Assembly: GCA_018061585.1 (NCBI GenBank)
Contig: JAGOTU010000008.1
Span: 1 to 21,493 of the forward strand
Reading direction: 5' to 3'
Length of the DNA: 21,493 nt
DNA from: Minisyncoccota bacterium
GTDB taxonomy: Bacteria; Patescibacteriota; Minisyncoccia; Phycocordibacterales; UBA2100
The translations under genes and the position numbers were made by a program. Below the pieces are notes generated by a model. The model saw only the letters and a program-made list of their open reading frames with translations. It did not search any database and was not told the DNA's origin. Below are positions 1 to 8,007 of the stretch, piece after piece. How positions within the stretch are numbered: position 1 is the stretch's first letter; every line of letters begins with the position of its first letter.

Positions 1-92
1 ACGGCCAGATTTCAGTATGAGGATGTTTCCTCATGCTGCCTATCTGCCCGCCACCCCATTAATAGAGGCACTCTATCAGGAATACACGGCAC

Positions 93-121
93 TTGCCATG
101 AATCCGGATTATAGGCATAGT
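93..121 (+). promoter_or_regulatory. Possible promoter of the 151 gene
   Basis: A TTGCCA hexamer at 93-98 is followed after 17 bp by CATAGT at 116-121. The expected start site near 128 would give a leader of about 20 nt that includes the Shine-Dalgarno sequence at 139-143. The -10 match is weak, so this rests mainly on spacing. Confidence 0.35.
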
Positions 122-150
122 CGAAACAGCTCTATAGAGGGAGAAGTGCC

Positions 151-726
151 ATGAAGACAGACCGACCGACCTTTGTGTTGCTTTCGTTCTGGACCACCAT
201 CGCCGCTTTTGCGATGTTCACCGCTGCGTATGTCCCTACCACGATCGAGGGCAAAATGGTGGCGCTCGGCGTATTGTGGTTCGTAACGCTGCTCGTCGTC
301 GGCAGGCCGTTTATTGCCGGCATCTGCAGCGACAAGGAAAATACCGTGTCCGAAGCGGTGGTGGAGCGAGGCATCATGCTGGTTTTGACTGCATCAACGC
401 TCGGCGCCGTGTACTGGATGACCGACGTGTGGCTCGTGAATTCGTTGACTTGCATTGCCTGTGCAGCGATCGTTACTGTCGCGGTAGGTCACGCACACGA
501 TTTTTCTGCACGTGATGTTCACGAAACCCAGCTACGAGTGTTCTACAGCGTACCTGTTATCGTGGCGATCGTGCTGCCGTGTGCGTTCATGGCCGGCACG
601 TCCGTATGGTTCATCATCGGCCTCGCCGGGCTTACGAGTGTCGCGCATATGATCTACGGTAGCAAGCTCGATGCCGCTGAAGTCGCGGCCCCGGCTAAAG
701 TCGTGCAGCTCGTTCAGTCGGCATGA
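151..726 (+). CDS. Six-helix membrane protein of unknown function
   Basis: The 191-residue product has about six hydrophobic segments, near residues 8-27, 36-55, 70-90, 94-113, 130-148 and 152-170, with a short polar tail. It is therefore an inner-membrane protein. No family motif is recognised and no function is proposed. The ATG at 151 is supported by a GGGAG Shine-Dalgarno sequence at 139-143, 7 nt upstream. That feature separates this gene from the leaderless genes further along. A hairpin terminator follows 25 nt after the stop, so it is probably transcribed alone. Antisense open frames over it are shadows. Confidence 0.75.
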   Translation: MKTDRPTFVLLSFWTTIAAFAMFTAAYVPTTIEGKMVALGVLWFVTLLVVGRPFIAGICSDKENTVSEAVVERGIMLVLTASTLGAVYWMTDVWLVNSLTCIACAAIVTVAVGHAHDFSARDVHETQLRVFYSVPVIVAIVLPCAFMAGTSVWFIIGLAGLTSVAHMIYGSKLDAAEVAAPAKVVQLVQSA

Positions 727-750
727 GTCCCTGAACCTCTATTTTGTACA

Positions 751-775
751 GCCGCGCAGGGATGCGCGGCTTTTG
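751..775 (+). terminator. Intrinsic terminator after the 151 gene
   Basis: A perfect 7-bp stem (GCCGCGC 751-757, GCGCGGC 764-770) with a 6-nt loop is followed by TTTT. It separates the membrane protein gene from the next gene. Confidence 0.8.
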
Positions 776-802
776 TTATGCGGGGTTACGGGCGACAATT
801 CG

Positions 803-811
803 TGCTACGAT
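803..811 (+). promoter_or_regulatory. Extended -10 of the DUF475 gene (leaderless geometry)
   Basis: TGC-TACGAT is an extended -10 element. Only 8 nt (812-819) separate it from the ATG at 820, so transcription should begin at or next to the start codon. No Shine-Dalgarno sequence is present. This decides the start in favour of 820 over the longer frame from 778, whose first codons overlap the upstream terminator tail. Confidence 0.6.
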
Positions 812-819
812 ATTGCGTC

Positions 820-1800
820 ATGAGACTCTTTATATTTCCGGTCCTGATCACCCTCGCCGCCTGCGTAGGGGCATTCTTCTGGGGTGGATATGAAGCTTTG
901 TTCCTGGTCGTATTGCTCGCAATTCTGGAAACGACGCTCTCCTTCGACAACGCAGTCATCAATGCGAAGATCCTCGCTCAAATGAGCCCTCTCTGGCAGC
1001 GCCGGTTCCTGACGTGGGGCATTATATTCGCGGTATTCGGGACCCGATTCGTGCTACCTATCATCATTGTGGCGGTTGCTGTGTCACTCTCCCCGCTCGC
1101 GGTAGCAAAACTCGCATTCTTGGACCCTGTAGCATACGGCGACCACATTGCAGACGCACATGTCGCTATTTCCGCCTTCGGCAGCGCGTTCTTGATGTTG
1201 GTGTCGCTCAAATACTTTTTCAATCGTGCAAAGACCATGCACTGGATCGAAGCTGTTGAGGAACGTCTATCGAGCTGGGGACGCATCGAGGCGATCGAAC
1301 TTGCTCTCACGCTTGGCGTGTTGCTCGTCTGCGCGCTGATAGTTCCTTCTGAAGAGGCCGCAACACTGCTTATTGCCGGGATCGTCGGCGTGATCATCTT
1401 CGTGATCATGGAAGGTGTGACACATTCATTTACCACCGCGCAGGTGGCGTCCGGGGGATTAGCTCTGTTTATCTACCTCAACGTGCTCGACTCCGCATTC
1501 TCTCTCGACGGCGTGGTGGGAGCTTTTGCGGTCACGAATTCGCTCCCCGTCATCATCGCGGGCCTTGGTATCGGCGCACTCTTTGTTCGTACATTCACTA
1601 TCGCGCTCGTACGAGCAAAGACACTGACAACGCTCGTCTATCTCGAACATGGTGCACACTGGGCGATCTTCGGTCTCGCGCTCGCGATGATCGCGGGGAT
1701 CTTCGTGGATGTTCCGGAGGTCATTACCGGTCTTGTCGGATTTGTATTCGTGGCGCTCTCGTACTTTTCGTCACGCAAAGCACGTAACATGCTTGCTTAG
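820..1800 (+). CDS. TerC/DUF475-family integral membrane protein
   Basis: The 326-residue protein is hydrophobic throughout, with roughly eight to nine membrane segments. It carries the paired acidic motifs of the TerC superfamily: LETTLSFDNAV near residues 33-43, and a second motif LDSAFSLDGVVGAF in the C-terminal half. A conserved LVYLEHGAHWAIFGLAL stretch follows, as in DUF475 proteins. TerC relatives export manganese or act in metal-ion homeostasis; that role is inferred from the family and no substrate can be read here. The start at 820 is chosen from the -10 position. The stop codon TAG at 1798-1800 overlaps the TAA of the convergent helicase gene on the minus strand. Confidence 0.88.
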   Translation: MRLFIFPVLITLAACVGAFFWGGYEALFLVVLLAILETTLSFDNAVINAKILAQMSPLWQRRFLTWGIIFAVFGTRFVLPIIIVAVAVSLSPLAVAKLAFLDPVAYGDHIADAHVAISAFGSAFLMLVSLKYFFNRAKTMHWIEAVEERLSSWGRIEAIELALTLGVLLVCALIVPSEEAATLLIAGIVGVIIFVIMEGVTHSFTTAQVASGGLALFIYLNVLDSAFSLDGVVGAFAVTNSLPVIIAGLGIGALFVRTFTIALVRAKTLTTLVYLEHGAHWAIFGLALAMIAGIFVDVPEVITGLVGFVFVALSYFSSRKARNMLA

Positions 1801-3524
1801 TCCACGAATAGCCTGGCCAAACGAATATCTTCGAATGAATGCGCTCCTTTGAGCGCCTGAAAGATCGGCGTGAGTGCCGTGATCTTTTTCTTTTTGATCA
1901 GCGAGATAATAGGTTTGAGCTCTTTCTTTTTCGCATCGGGAATGAGTCCGTCGAGAGCCGCCGTCGGCAACTTCTCCCCTTGTTTGAGCTGCTCCAAATG
2001 CGATACGATCGTCCCCGGTTTCAATTTGCGCTCGATCGCGATCTCTTCGAGTGAGAGATTTTTTAGCACGAGTTCAAGGGTCGCTGTTGCGGTATCGATA
2101 CGCTCCCCTTTTGGTGCGACAGATACGCCGCCACGAGGGTCTCCGCCGAGGGCCTCGATAAATGCATCAGAAAATTCCTTGAGTTCACGATCCGGCATCG
2201 TATCGAACTTTTTTCGTGCTGCAGCGGAATTCAATTTGAAATTCGTGTCCTGCACAGCGACTTCCGGATGAATTTGTAAAGCGCGTTCGTTGTACCCTAG
2301 GAGGTAGAGTCCGGAGAGTTCACGAACACGAGAGAGGGCGACATATCCTTGTCCGAACTCAAATGCTTGCGAGAGATCGACCGCTGCGCTGTCGAGTGTC
2401 ATCCCCTGGCTTTTGTGCACCGTAACAGCCCACGCGAGCCGAAGCGGCACCTGGGCCACGCGCGCAAGCACTTTGCCGCCGTCGGTGACCGACCACTCTG
2501 CGGGTTGCGCGAGTATGGTTCGTCCGGTGTTCGTACGAACTACAGGCCCGATATCTTTGAGTTCGATCACTTCACCGAGCGTACCGTTTGCGTATGACCC
2601 ATCGAGCGCGTTCTTCGTGAACATGACACGTGCTCCGACTTTGAGCGTGAGCTGTTCAGGAGAGAGACAGCCGCGCTTCAGCGCTTCGATGATGTGTGGT
2701 GCACCCTTCGATACCATTCCGTACGTCTGGGTCTTTGCCGAGAGGAGGGACAAGCGTTCGGTGTTCTCGCGGTCGACATTCGCGTTATGTGAGTACAGGC
2801 GTGCTGCGCTCTCCGGAAGATCGTCGAGATCCGATGCGCGCGTATTGAGTAAATTGTGATGGTCGTCGGTCACCGCTCCCCTCCGTATCGCAGTGAGTAG
2901 CGCGAGGAATGGCGCGTCTTCCTGACGGTGCTGTTCGGAGAGATAACAGACGATAGGATTCGCTGCGGTCCATGCAGGAGACGTGTAGGCGAACGATGTG
3001 CGTGGTCGGGCGCGCTCCGTAGTCGGCTCTCCGTCGAACGATATTGTCGCGGTATCCTCTGCGGCTTTTTCCGTACGGTCGTTCGCAGAAACCGGTGGCA
3101 GTTGAAAAAAGTCTCCGACGAAGACGATCTGCATACCACCCCATGGTTTTTGTGAATGCTTCAACGCGCGTATTGCCTGCTCGGCCATGCCGAGCGTGCG
3201 CGAGTCGATCATCGATATTTCGTCGATGATAAGCACGTGCGCTGCTTGTGCTCGCTTAACCAATCGTTCGCGTGAGGTGATCTCATCGATGTCGTATTCG
3301 GTGAGATGCCGTTTTACCCCGATTCCTGTCCATGCATGAATGGTCATACCTCCTACGTGGGTCGCGGCGATCCCGGTCGATGCGGTTATCGCAGGTTCGA
3401 TACCGCGCTCGCGAAGCCATTTCACGTATGCATTTACCGTATGTGTCTTACCGCTGCCCGGTTCACCGGTGAGAAAGACGTTCGCGCCCGTCTGTAGTAT
3501 TTTCAATGCGACATCTTGAGTCAT
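1797..3524 (-). CDS. Pif1/RecD2-like DNA helicase with C-terminal HTH_40 domain
   Basis: The 575-residue protein is an SF1B helicase of the PIF1 type, which unwinds DNA 5' to 3' during replication and repair. From the ATG at 3524, Walker A (GEPGSGKTHT) lies near residues 20-29. TASTGIAA (motif Ia), LIIDEISMID (Walker B) and VGDFFQLPPV (motif III) follow. Near the C-terminal half, WAVTVHKSQGMTLD and GQGYVALSRV are motifs V and VI. The last 100 residues contain a helix-turn-helix (LSLEEIAIERKLKPGTIVSHL) as in the helicase-associated HTH_40 domain. An in-frame upstream ATG at 3542 is less likely because an extended -10 lies between the two. The gene is convergent with the DUF475 gene, with overlapping stop codons. 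Confidence 0.92.
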   Translation of the reverse strand: MTQDVALKILQTGANVFLTGEPGSGKTHTVNAYVKWLRERGIEPAITASTGIAATHVGGMTIHAWTGIGVKRHLTEYDIDEITSRERLVKRAQAAHVLIIDEISMIDSRTLGMAEQAIRALKHSQKPWGGMQIVFVGDFFQLPPVSANDRTEKAAEDTATISFDGEPTTERARPRTSFAYTSPAWTAANPIVCYLSEQHRQEDAPFLALLTAIRRGAVTDDHHNLLNTRASDLDDLPESAARLYSHNANVDRENTERLSLLSAKTQTYGMVSKGAPHIIEALKRGCLSPEQLTLKVGARVMFTKNALDGSYANGTLGEVIELKDIGPVVRTNTGRTILAQPAEWSVTDGGKVLARVAQVPLRLAWAVTVHKSQGMTLDSAAVDLSQAFEFGQGYVALSRVRELSGLYLLGYNERALQIHPEVAVQDTNFKLNSAAARKKFDTMPDRELKEFSDAFIEALGGDPRGGVSVAPKGERIDTATATLELVLKNLSLEEIAIERKLKPGTIVSHLEQLKQGEKLPTAALDGLIPDAKKKELKPIISLIKKKKITALTPIFQALKGAHSFEDIRLARLFVD

Positions 3525-3532
3525 GCTGGACA

Positions 3533-3541
3533 AGTGTATCA
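3533..3541 (-). promoter_or_regulatory. Extended -10 of the helicase gene (leaderless geometry)
   Basis: On the minus strand TGA-TACACT ends 8 nt before the ATG at 3524. This is the same spacing as at the DUF475 gene. No Shine-Dalgarno sequence is visible. Confidence 0.6.
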
Positions 3542-3547
3542 AACGAA

Positions 3548-3574
3548 AAAACCGTGCCTTTCGGCACGGTTTTT
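3548..3574. terminator. Bidirectional terminator after the NYN gene
   Basis: An 11-bp stem (3548-3558 with 3563-3573) with a TTTC loop has A-runs and T-runs on both sides. It lies 12 nt after the stop of the minus-strand NYN gene and just upstream of the helicase promoter, insulating the two. Confidence 0.85.
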
Positions 3575-3585
3575 GGATGGTGGGG

Positions 3586-4203
3586 TTATTTATCTCCGTC
3601 GTTTCGCGAGCTCTCCATGATCTCGTTCTGTACGCCGATCTCGGATGAGTCTTCCGGCGCGTTCATCCGGGGAGTTCCTCGCTTCTGGCCGCCGCGGTAG
3701 TTGATGAGGTAGCGACGCGGATCCTCGTCGAGATCGAGGAAGTGATCCGCAGCTGCCTTGAGCATGCTCGACGTCGAGCGGCCGAACGATGCGACTTCTA
3801 CCTGGCATCCGCCGTGCACCTGCAAATACTTGACCAAGGGTACGAAGTCACCGTCTCCCGTAAAGAGGATCACGGTGTCGAGTTTCGGTGACATGGTGAT
3901 GGCGTCGACCGCCATACCAACGTCCCAGTCAGCCTTCTTGGCGCCGCCAAAGAACACTTGGAGTTCTTTGGTCGTCGTCTCAATGCCTATTTTGCCGAGT
4001 GCTTCAAAAAAGCCCTTCTCTTCCCCGCTCTCCGTCGTAACGACGTATGCGCGGGCACGGATAAGGCGCCGACCGGCGACCGAGTCCTTGAGAACGTTCC
4101 CGAAGTTCACGCGGGCGTGATAAATGTTCTTTGCACTATGGTAAAGATTCTGTGTATCGATGAAGACACCGACACGCTGCTCTGGATGTTTAATTATTGC
4201 CAT
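3586..4203 (-). CDS. NYN/LabA-like PIN-fold nuclease
   Basis: The 205-residue protein has the acidic signature of NYN-domain (LabA/DUF88) proteins, a PIN-fold family of predicted RNases. VGVFIDTQNL carries Asp16 and Asn19, KADWDVGMAVDAI carries Asp92, Asp94 and Asp100, and LFTGDGDFVPLV carries Asp117 and Asp119. These would bind the metal at the active site. The domain ends near residue 160, and the polar tail of about 45 residues looks disordered. Its RNA target cannot be read from the sequence. It sits downstream of rpsO on the same strand with a hairpin-rich gap of about 160 bp, so co-transcription is uncertain. A weak -10-like TAGAAC lies 9 nt before the ATG. Confidence 0.88.
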   Translation of the reverse strand: MAIIKHPEQRVGVFIDTQNLYHSAKNIYHARVNFGNVLKDSVAGRRLIRARAYVVTTESGEEKGFFEALGKIGIETTTKELQVFFGGAKKADWDVGMAVDAITMSPKLDTVILFTGDGDFVPLVKYLQVHGGCQVEVASFGRSTSSMLKAAADHFLDLDEDPRRYLINYRGGQKRGTPRMNAPEDSSEIGVQNEIMESSRNDGDK

Positions 4204-4247
4204 AAAATGATGGTTCTACGTGGTAAAGGCCCGAAAAATGATACGGA

Positions 4248-4286
4248 CCGGTAAAAATACCGGGGAAAAGTCTCATGAGACTCCCC
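4248..4286. other. Adjacent hairpins between rpsO and the NYN gene
   Basis: Two hairpins lie side by side: CCGGTA-aaaa-TACCGG at 4248-4263, and GGGG-aaa-[14-bp palindrome 4269-4282]-CCCC at 4262-4286. They share bases, so they are mutually exclusive. On the minus strand a TTTT lies inside the second stem. They probably contribute to 3'-end formation of rpsO. No gene is seen in 4204-4361. Confidence 0.5.
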
Positions 4287-4361
4287 AATAGAGGAGTTCG
4301 GCTAAAAGGATGCGCCCAATGGATTGTAAATGGGGCGTACCGACCCGAGATCCCGAGGGAT

Positions 4362-4628
4362 CTACTTCTTAAGGCCGAGCTTCTTCACGAGCGTGCCGTA
4401 AGCGCGCTTGTTGTTCTCTTCCAAGTATTTCAAATGCTTGCGGCGATCAGCAACGAGACCCAAAAGGCCGCGTCGAGAGTGCTTATCCTTGTTGTTTTTG
4501 CTCAAATGAGCAGAAAGCTCTTCGATTCGTCGTGTCAAAATGGCGATCTGCACCTCTGGAGACCCCGTATCGGTGTCGTGGCGCTTCGCCTTCGAGATTT
4601 CATTTGCCTTCTTTCGCTTCGTAAGCAT
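4362..4628 (-). CDS. rpsO: 30S ribosomal protein S15
   Basis: The 88-residue protein has the normal length of bacterial S15 and matches it along its whole length, including the conserved GSPEVQIAILTRRI and HSRRGLLGLVADRRKHLKYL stretches. S15 binds the central domain of 16S rRNA early in assembly of the small subunit. The ATG at 4628 is preceded by an extended -10 at 6 nt, so the mRNA should be leaderless. That leaves no leader in which the S15 autoregulatory structure known from some other bacteria could form. The gene lies between the FKBP and NYN genes, all on the minus strand but separated by hairpins. Confidence 0.97.
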   Translation of the reverse strand: MLTKRKKANEISKAKRHDTDTGSPEVQIAILTRRIEELSAHLSKNNKDKHSRRGLLGLVADRRKHLKYLEENNKRAYGTLVKKLGLKK

Positions 4629-4634
4629 GTGAGG

Positions 4635-4643
4635 AGCATATCA
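4635..4643 (-). promoter_or_regulatory. Extended -10 of rpsO (leaderless geometry)
   Basis: On the minus strand TGA-TATGCT ends 6 nt (4634-4629) before the ATG. There is no Shine-Dalgarno sequence in the gap. Confidence 0.6.
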
Positions 4644-4663
4644 TATTAAATGGCTTAATGCAA

Positions 4664-4692
4664 GGCCCCCGCGGCTTTTGGCCGCGGGGGTC
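4664..4692 (-). terminator. Strong hairpin after the FKBP gene
   Basis: A perfect 10-bp GC-only stem (4666-4675 with 4681-4690) with a 5-nt loop lies about 50 nt after the FKBP stop. It lacks a T-run on either strand, so termination is likely but not canonical. Confidence 0.5.
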
Positions 4693-4738
4693 CGAGGGGG
4701 CGCTTTGGAGCCTCCGGAGAGGCTAAAACGGGGCTAAT

Positions 4739-5254
4739 TTACTGGCCGGAAGGGGCGGGAGCCGATTTTACGTCTACGAGCTCGACTTCGAATACGATAG
4801 TTGAGTTCGCTGGGATGATAACAGCACCGGTTTCCGGGTTTGTGACCGGTTTGTCGCCATAAGCGAGGGCCGGAGGTACCGCCATGACGCGCTGACCACC
4901 GATCTTCATGCCATTCACGCCGATCTGGAAGCCCGGGATCATGTCCTGAGAGCCCAAAACGAAGGTAAGCGGCTGATTGTCGTGTGCTGCGGAGCTATCG
5001 AATACCGTCCCGTCGGTCAGTTTACCTACGTAGAGTACGGAAACCTGTGAACCCGGAGTAGCCTCCGCACCTGTTCCTACCTTTACCTCCTGTGCTTGGA
5101 CCTGATCGCCTGTCGCCGCAGTAGATGTGGCGTTCTGCTGACCATTCGCAGCTGACTCTGTTGATTCACCATTCATAAATTTGTAGGTCGCGTAGCCGCC
5201 GAGGAGTACCACGATGAGGACGATGACCCAGATAACGATATTGCGTGTGTTCAT
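4739..5254 (-). CDS. Membrane-anchored FKBP-type peptidyl-prolyl isomerase
   Basis: From the ATG at 5254 the 171-residue protein has an N-terminal hydrophobic anchor (residues 5-24), a Ser/Thr/Ala/Gln-rich spacer to about residue 52, and an FKBP domain to the C-terminus. Family signatures are YVGKLTDGTVFDSS, PLTFVLGSQDMIPGFQIGVNGMKIGGQR and IPANSTIVFEVELVDV. FKBP enzymes catalyse cis-trans isomerisation of prolyl bonds. The anchor places this one outside the cytoplasmic membrane, where it should help fold exported proteins. The upstream in-frame ATG at 5290 is rejected because the -10 hexamer lies between it and 5254. The gene is divergent from rarA. Confidence 0.92.
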   Translation of the reverse strand: MNTRNIVIWVIVLIVVLLGGYATYKFMNGESTESAANGQQNATSTAATGDQVQAQEVKVGTGAEATPGSQVSVLYVGKLTDGTVFDSSAAHDNQPLTFVLGSQDMIPGFQIGVNGMKIGGQRVMAVPPALAYGDKPVTNPETGAVIIPANSTIVFEVELVDVKSAPAPSGQ

Positions 5255-5262
5255 ATCGCCAC

Positions 5263-5268
5263 AGAATA
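5263..5268 (-). promoter_or_regulatory. -10 of the FKBP gene (leaderless geometry)
   Basis: TATTCT on the minus strand is separated by 8 nt (5262-5255) from the ATG at 5254. It shares an intergenic gap of 84 bp with the rarA promoter. Confidence 0.55.
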
Positions 5269-5326
5269 CCGCGTGAGCCGCATCACGCAAGGAAAAAGGC
5301 AGGGAAAACCCGAATATCGAAGTATG

Positions 5327-5332
5327 TATACT
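5327..5332 (+). promoter_or_regulatory. -10 of rarA (leaderless geometry)
   Basis: TATACT is a near-consensus -10 that ends 6 nt before the ATG at 5339. This rules against the in-frame ATGs at 5273 and 5324, which lie upstream of the expected transcription start. Confidence 0.6.
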
Positions 5333-5338
5333 GCGGAT

Positions 5339-6493
5339 ATGGAGCCATTAGCATCGCAGATCCGCCCGAAGACACTCGCCGAGTTCGTCGGTCAGGAACA
5401 TCTGACGGGTAAAGGAAAGCCGCTACGTGTCGCAATAGAAAAGAAAGAATTGTTTTCGTTCATCTTGTGGGGGCCGCCCGGCAGCGGAAAAACGACTCTG
5501 GCTCGCATATATGCGACGGCGCTCGATGCGGAGTTCCACGAGCTCTCCGCCGTCGAGGCCGGTAAGGAGGATATTAAGCGCGTACTCCCGAGCAAGGGAA
5601 CGTTTTTGAAGAATAAGCCGGTCATTTTATTCGTCGATGAAATTCATCGCTTCAATAAGGCACAACAGGACTTCCTGCTCCCCTTCGTTGAGCGTGGCGA
5701 CATAACGCTCATCGGTGCGACCACCGAGAATCCGAGCTTTGAGATCATCTCGCCGCTGCTCTCGCGTGCACGAGTATTCGTGTTGAACGAACACAGCGAA
5801 AAGGAAATGGAAAAGATCCTTGCCAGAACAAAAATTAAAATGCCGAAAGATGCGCGCGATTGGCTCATACAAATGGCAGCCGGAGACGCACGACAGGCGC
5901 TCACCGCGCTGGAAACCGCGGAAAAATTATACGAGGACATCACTATCGACTCGCTCAAGGAGGCGATCCAGTCCACGCATCTCCGCTACGACAAAAAGGG
6001 AGAAGAGCATTACAACACCATTTCCGCGTTCATAAAATCGATGCGGGCATCACAGCCGGACGCAGCGCTCTACTATCTCGCGCGCATGGTGGAGGCGGGT
6101 GAGGATCCGAAGTTCATAGCGCGCAGGATGGTGATCTTCGCGAGCGAAGACATCGGGCTCGCGCAGCCGACCGCGCTCGTTGTGGCGAACGCCGTCTTCG
6201 AGGCCGTGAATAAGATCGGGTATCCGGAGGCGACCATAAATCTTGCGCACGGCGTCGCGTACTTAGCGATGTGTAAAAAGGATCGCCGCTCATACGATGC
6301 TGTGTTCGCAGCGCTCGCCGACGTAAAAGAGCACGGAGCGCTACCAATTCCCATGCGCGTACGAAACGCGCCGACAAAACTTATGAAGGAGCTCGGTTAC
6401 CACAAGGGATACAAACTGTATGACAAAGAGTCCTACTTGCCTGACAAGCTGAAAAAGAAAAAGTATCTCGAGTCGGATGACGAAAAAGAATAG
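5339..6493 (+). CDS. rarA: Replication-associated recombination protein A (AAA+ ATPase)
   Basis: The 384-residue protein matches RarA/MgsA, a relative of clamp-loader subunits and Holliday-junction helicases that acts at stalled replication forks. From the chosen ATG, Walker A (GPPGSGKTT) is near residues 45-53. Walker B (VILFVDEIHRFNK), sensor 1 (LIGATTENPSFEI) and the SRARVFVL arginine-finger segment follow. The C-terminal half has the RarA-specific regions HYNTISAFIKSMR, ASEDIGLA and RNAPTKLMKELGYHKGYK. The length is slightly below that of E. coli RarA. The start is set by the -10 hexamer 6 nt upstream. A convergent hairpin follows directly after the stop. Confidence 0.95.
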   Translation: MEPLASQIRPKTLAEFVGQEHLTGKGKPLRVAIEKKELFSFILWGPPGSGKTTLARIYATALDAEFHELSAVEAGKEDIKRVLPSKGTFLKNKPVILFVDEIHRFNKAQQDFLLPFVERGDITLIGATTENPSFEIISPLLSRARVFVLNEHSEKEMEKILARTKIKMPKDARDWLIQMAAGDARQALTALETAEKLYEDITIDSLKEAIQSTHLRYDKKGEEHYNTISAFIKSMRASQPDAALYYLARMVEAGEDPKFIARRMVIFASEDIGLAQPTALVVANAVFEAVNKIGYPEATINLAHGVAYLAMCKKDRRSYDAVFAALADVKEHGALPIPMRVRNAPTKLMKELGYHKGYKLYDKESYLPDKLKKKKYLESDDEKE

Positions 6494-6524
6494 CGACGCC
6501 CGAAAACGGGCGTCGCTGGTTTTG
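6493..6524. terminator. Terminator shared by rarA and the convergent HExxH gene
   Basis: A perfect 10-bp stem (6493-6502 with 6507-6516) with an AAAA loop begins at the last base of the rarA stop codon and is followed by TGGTTTT. It lies 23 bp from the end of the minus-strand gene, so it can serve both. Confidence 0.7.
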
Positions 6525-6538
6525 CATGACGCAGTCAA

Positions 6539-7165
6539 TCACGATCGTGTGATCCGGCTCTCGAAGCGTTCGATCAATCGATACGCATAGTCGGACTCCT
6601 CTTTCGAAAGATATCCGAACGTGCGTACTGTTATTTCCCGATCGGGCGAGAACAATCCGGTGATGTACCCGATCGGGTCGTCGGATAGTTTCGGTAGCGG
6701 AGCTCGTGTTTCGATGATCTGTTCGACCGAGGCGATGTGCAGACGTCGATACCCCAGGATCATTGCCGTCATGTCGACGGCCTCTTCCGACGTCCTGAGC
6801 GGATGCCCGATGCTATTCAGTACGATGTGTGCACACTCGTGTGCGATAGTCGCGGCGGCCCCCTCAAATGTGCAGACATTCAGGAACGACTTCTTGATGT
6901 ACATCGTTACAAGTGTCTGTTTGAACTCGCGCGTGCCGTACATCGGCATCGGACTCGGCATCACGACTTTCGCAGCAGTTTTTTCGCCGCCGCCCGAATT
7001 CACCAATCCAAGTCGAATGCGCGCATCTTTGCAGATGTCGGTTTTGATCACACGAACCATCCCGACGTAATCTTTGGCGTCGAACAGCCTCCGAAGCGGT
7101 CCCTCGGCGACCGGCCGACGGACGCCGAATGTATTGACCAGCGAGGAAATGCTCGCGTCGATCAT
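6539..7165 (-). CDS. Predicted HExxH metallopeptidase-like protein
   Basis: From the ATG at 7165 the product has 208 residues. AHECAHIVL holds an HExxH zinc-binding motif (His109, Glu110, His113), and SEEAVDMTA (Glu127, Glu128, Asp131) lies 14-18 residues further on, where gluzincin-type proteases keep the third ligand. No signal peptide or membrane segment is seen, so it is probably cytoplasmic. Substrate and family are not recognised. The start is uncertain. A GAGGA lies 5 nt before the ATG at 7165, while GGAGG lies 6 nt before an in-frame GTG at 7177. Unlike most neighbours it has a Shine-Dalgarno sequence and a classic promoter. Confidence 0.72.
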   Translation of the reverse strand: MIDASISSLVNTFGVRRPVAEGPLRRLFDAKDYVGMVRVIKTDICKDARIRLGLVNSGGGEKTAAKVVMPSPMPMYGTREFKQTLVTMYIKKSFLNVCTFEGAAATIAHECAHIVLNSIGHPLRTSEEAVDMTAMILGYRRLHIASVEQIIETRAPLPKLSDDPIGYITGLFSPDREITVRTFGYLSKEESDYAYRLIERFESRITRS

Positions 7166-7207
7166 TTCTGTCCTCACGAGCAACCTCCATTTCCTATGAC
7201 TGTCGGA

Positions 7208-7236
7208 ACGCTACTACCCGATAGTGTGAGCGTCAA
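7208..7236 (-). promoter_or_regulatory. Promoter of the HExxH gene
   Basis: On the minus strand TTGACG (7236-7231) and TAGCGT (7213-7208) are separated by 17 bp. The expected start near 7201 gives a leader of about 25-35 nt that contains the Shine-Dalgarno sequence. Confidence 0.55.
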
Positions 7237-7291
7237 TAAATGCCCAGGGCCTCACCTGTTAGGATCTCTTCTCGAACGTCAACAGTGCTAG

Positions 7292-7978
7292 CTATAAAGC
7301 CCCGAGGAACGCCTCGAAGGAGTTCGTCATAACGGTACTTTTGTATTCGGCAGTATCGCGAATGATCGTGTATCCCGCTCGTGCGACCTCTGCATCCCCT
7401 GCGTCACTCTTCTCTTGGAACGGATAGGCGAATACGGTGATCGGTTTCCCTATTTCTGATTCGATACGGTGCTTGTCACCGGTGACCTCGTTCAGGAGCC
7501 CTGTTTCATTCAGCTCCGGCACGTGAACGTGATTCGCGGAGTGACCGCCGATCTCCATTCCTGCCGCAGCGATCGCACGGACCTGTTCCCAGTTGAGATG
7601 TACGGAGTCCCCTATAAGGTCACTCGAAATAAAGAACGTGGCGGATGTATTTCGCGATCGCAACAATGCGAGTGCTACGTTTTGTCCGGGGAGCCCGTCG
7701 TCGAACGTGAGAATGATGGGGCGCTTAGGAAGCTTGTTCTCTGCACGTAAAAGCTCGGCGGACACGAATGTGAGCGGCGTATACCCGTTCGCGATCAGAT
7801 GATCAAGCTCGCGTTCAAGAAGATCGCTCTCTACGGTGTACGAATCGGTCGGTCGGGTGGATGTACTGATGTCGTGATAGATCAGCACCGGTATGGGCGA
7901 CTGCCCCGGCCAGAATGCGTACCCGATCAACACAAAAACGATACCGAGCATCGCGAACGGATATCGCCATTGATACAT
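7292..7978 (-). CDS. NodB-type polysaccharide deacetylase
   Basis: The 228-residue protein has an N-terminal signal anchor (residues 6-24) and an extracytoplasmic carbohydrate esterase family 4 domain. Motifs in order are VLIYHDIS near residue 31, LTFDDG (catalytic and metal-binding aspartates), GGHSANHVHV (metal-binding histidines) and FAYPF. Such enzymes remove N-acetyl groups from cell-wall or surface polysaccharides. The sequence ends soon after the YPF region, and no clear final catalytic histidine motif is seen, so it is shorter than many relatives. Activity is therefore likely but not assured. The ATG at 7978 follows a TATACT by 6 nt. Confidence 0.88.
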   Translation of the reverse strand: MYQWRYPFAMLGIVFVLIGYAFWPGQSPIPVLIYHDISTSTRPTDSYTVESDLLERELDHLIANGYTPLTFVSAELLRAENKLPKRPIILTFDDGLPGQNVALALLRSRNTSATFFISSDLIGDSVHLNWEQVRAIAAAGMEIGGHSANHVHVPELNETGLLNEVTGDKHRIESEIGKPITVFAYPFQEKSDAGDAEVARAGYTIIRDTAEYKSTVMTNSFEAFLGAL

Positions 7979-7984
7979 CGCACT

Positions 7985-7990
7985 AGTATA
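7985..7990 (-). promoter_or_regulatory. -10 of the deacetylase gene (leaderless geometry)
   Basis: TATACT on the minus strand is separated by 6 nt (7984-7979) from the ATG. No Shine-Dalgarno sequence is present. Confidence 0.6.
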
Positions 7991-8007
7991 TACAGAGGGA
8001 TGACGGG

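Noticed and set aside
1..118. Open plus-strand frame at the window edge as the end of a gene
   Set aside because: It has cysteine-rich, unconvincing composition, and no homology or terminator supports it.
5273..5338. N-terminal 22-residue extension of RarA
   Set aside because: It overlaps the divergent FKBP promoter and lies upstream of the rarA -10. The family alignment begins at the 5339 start.
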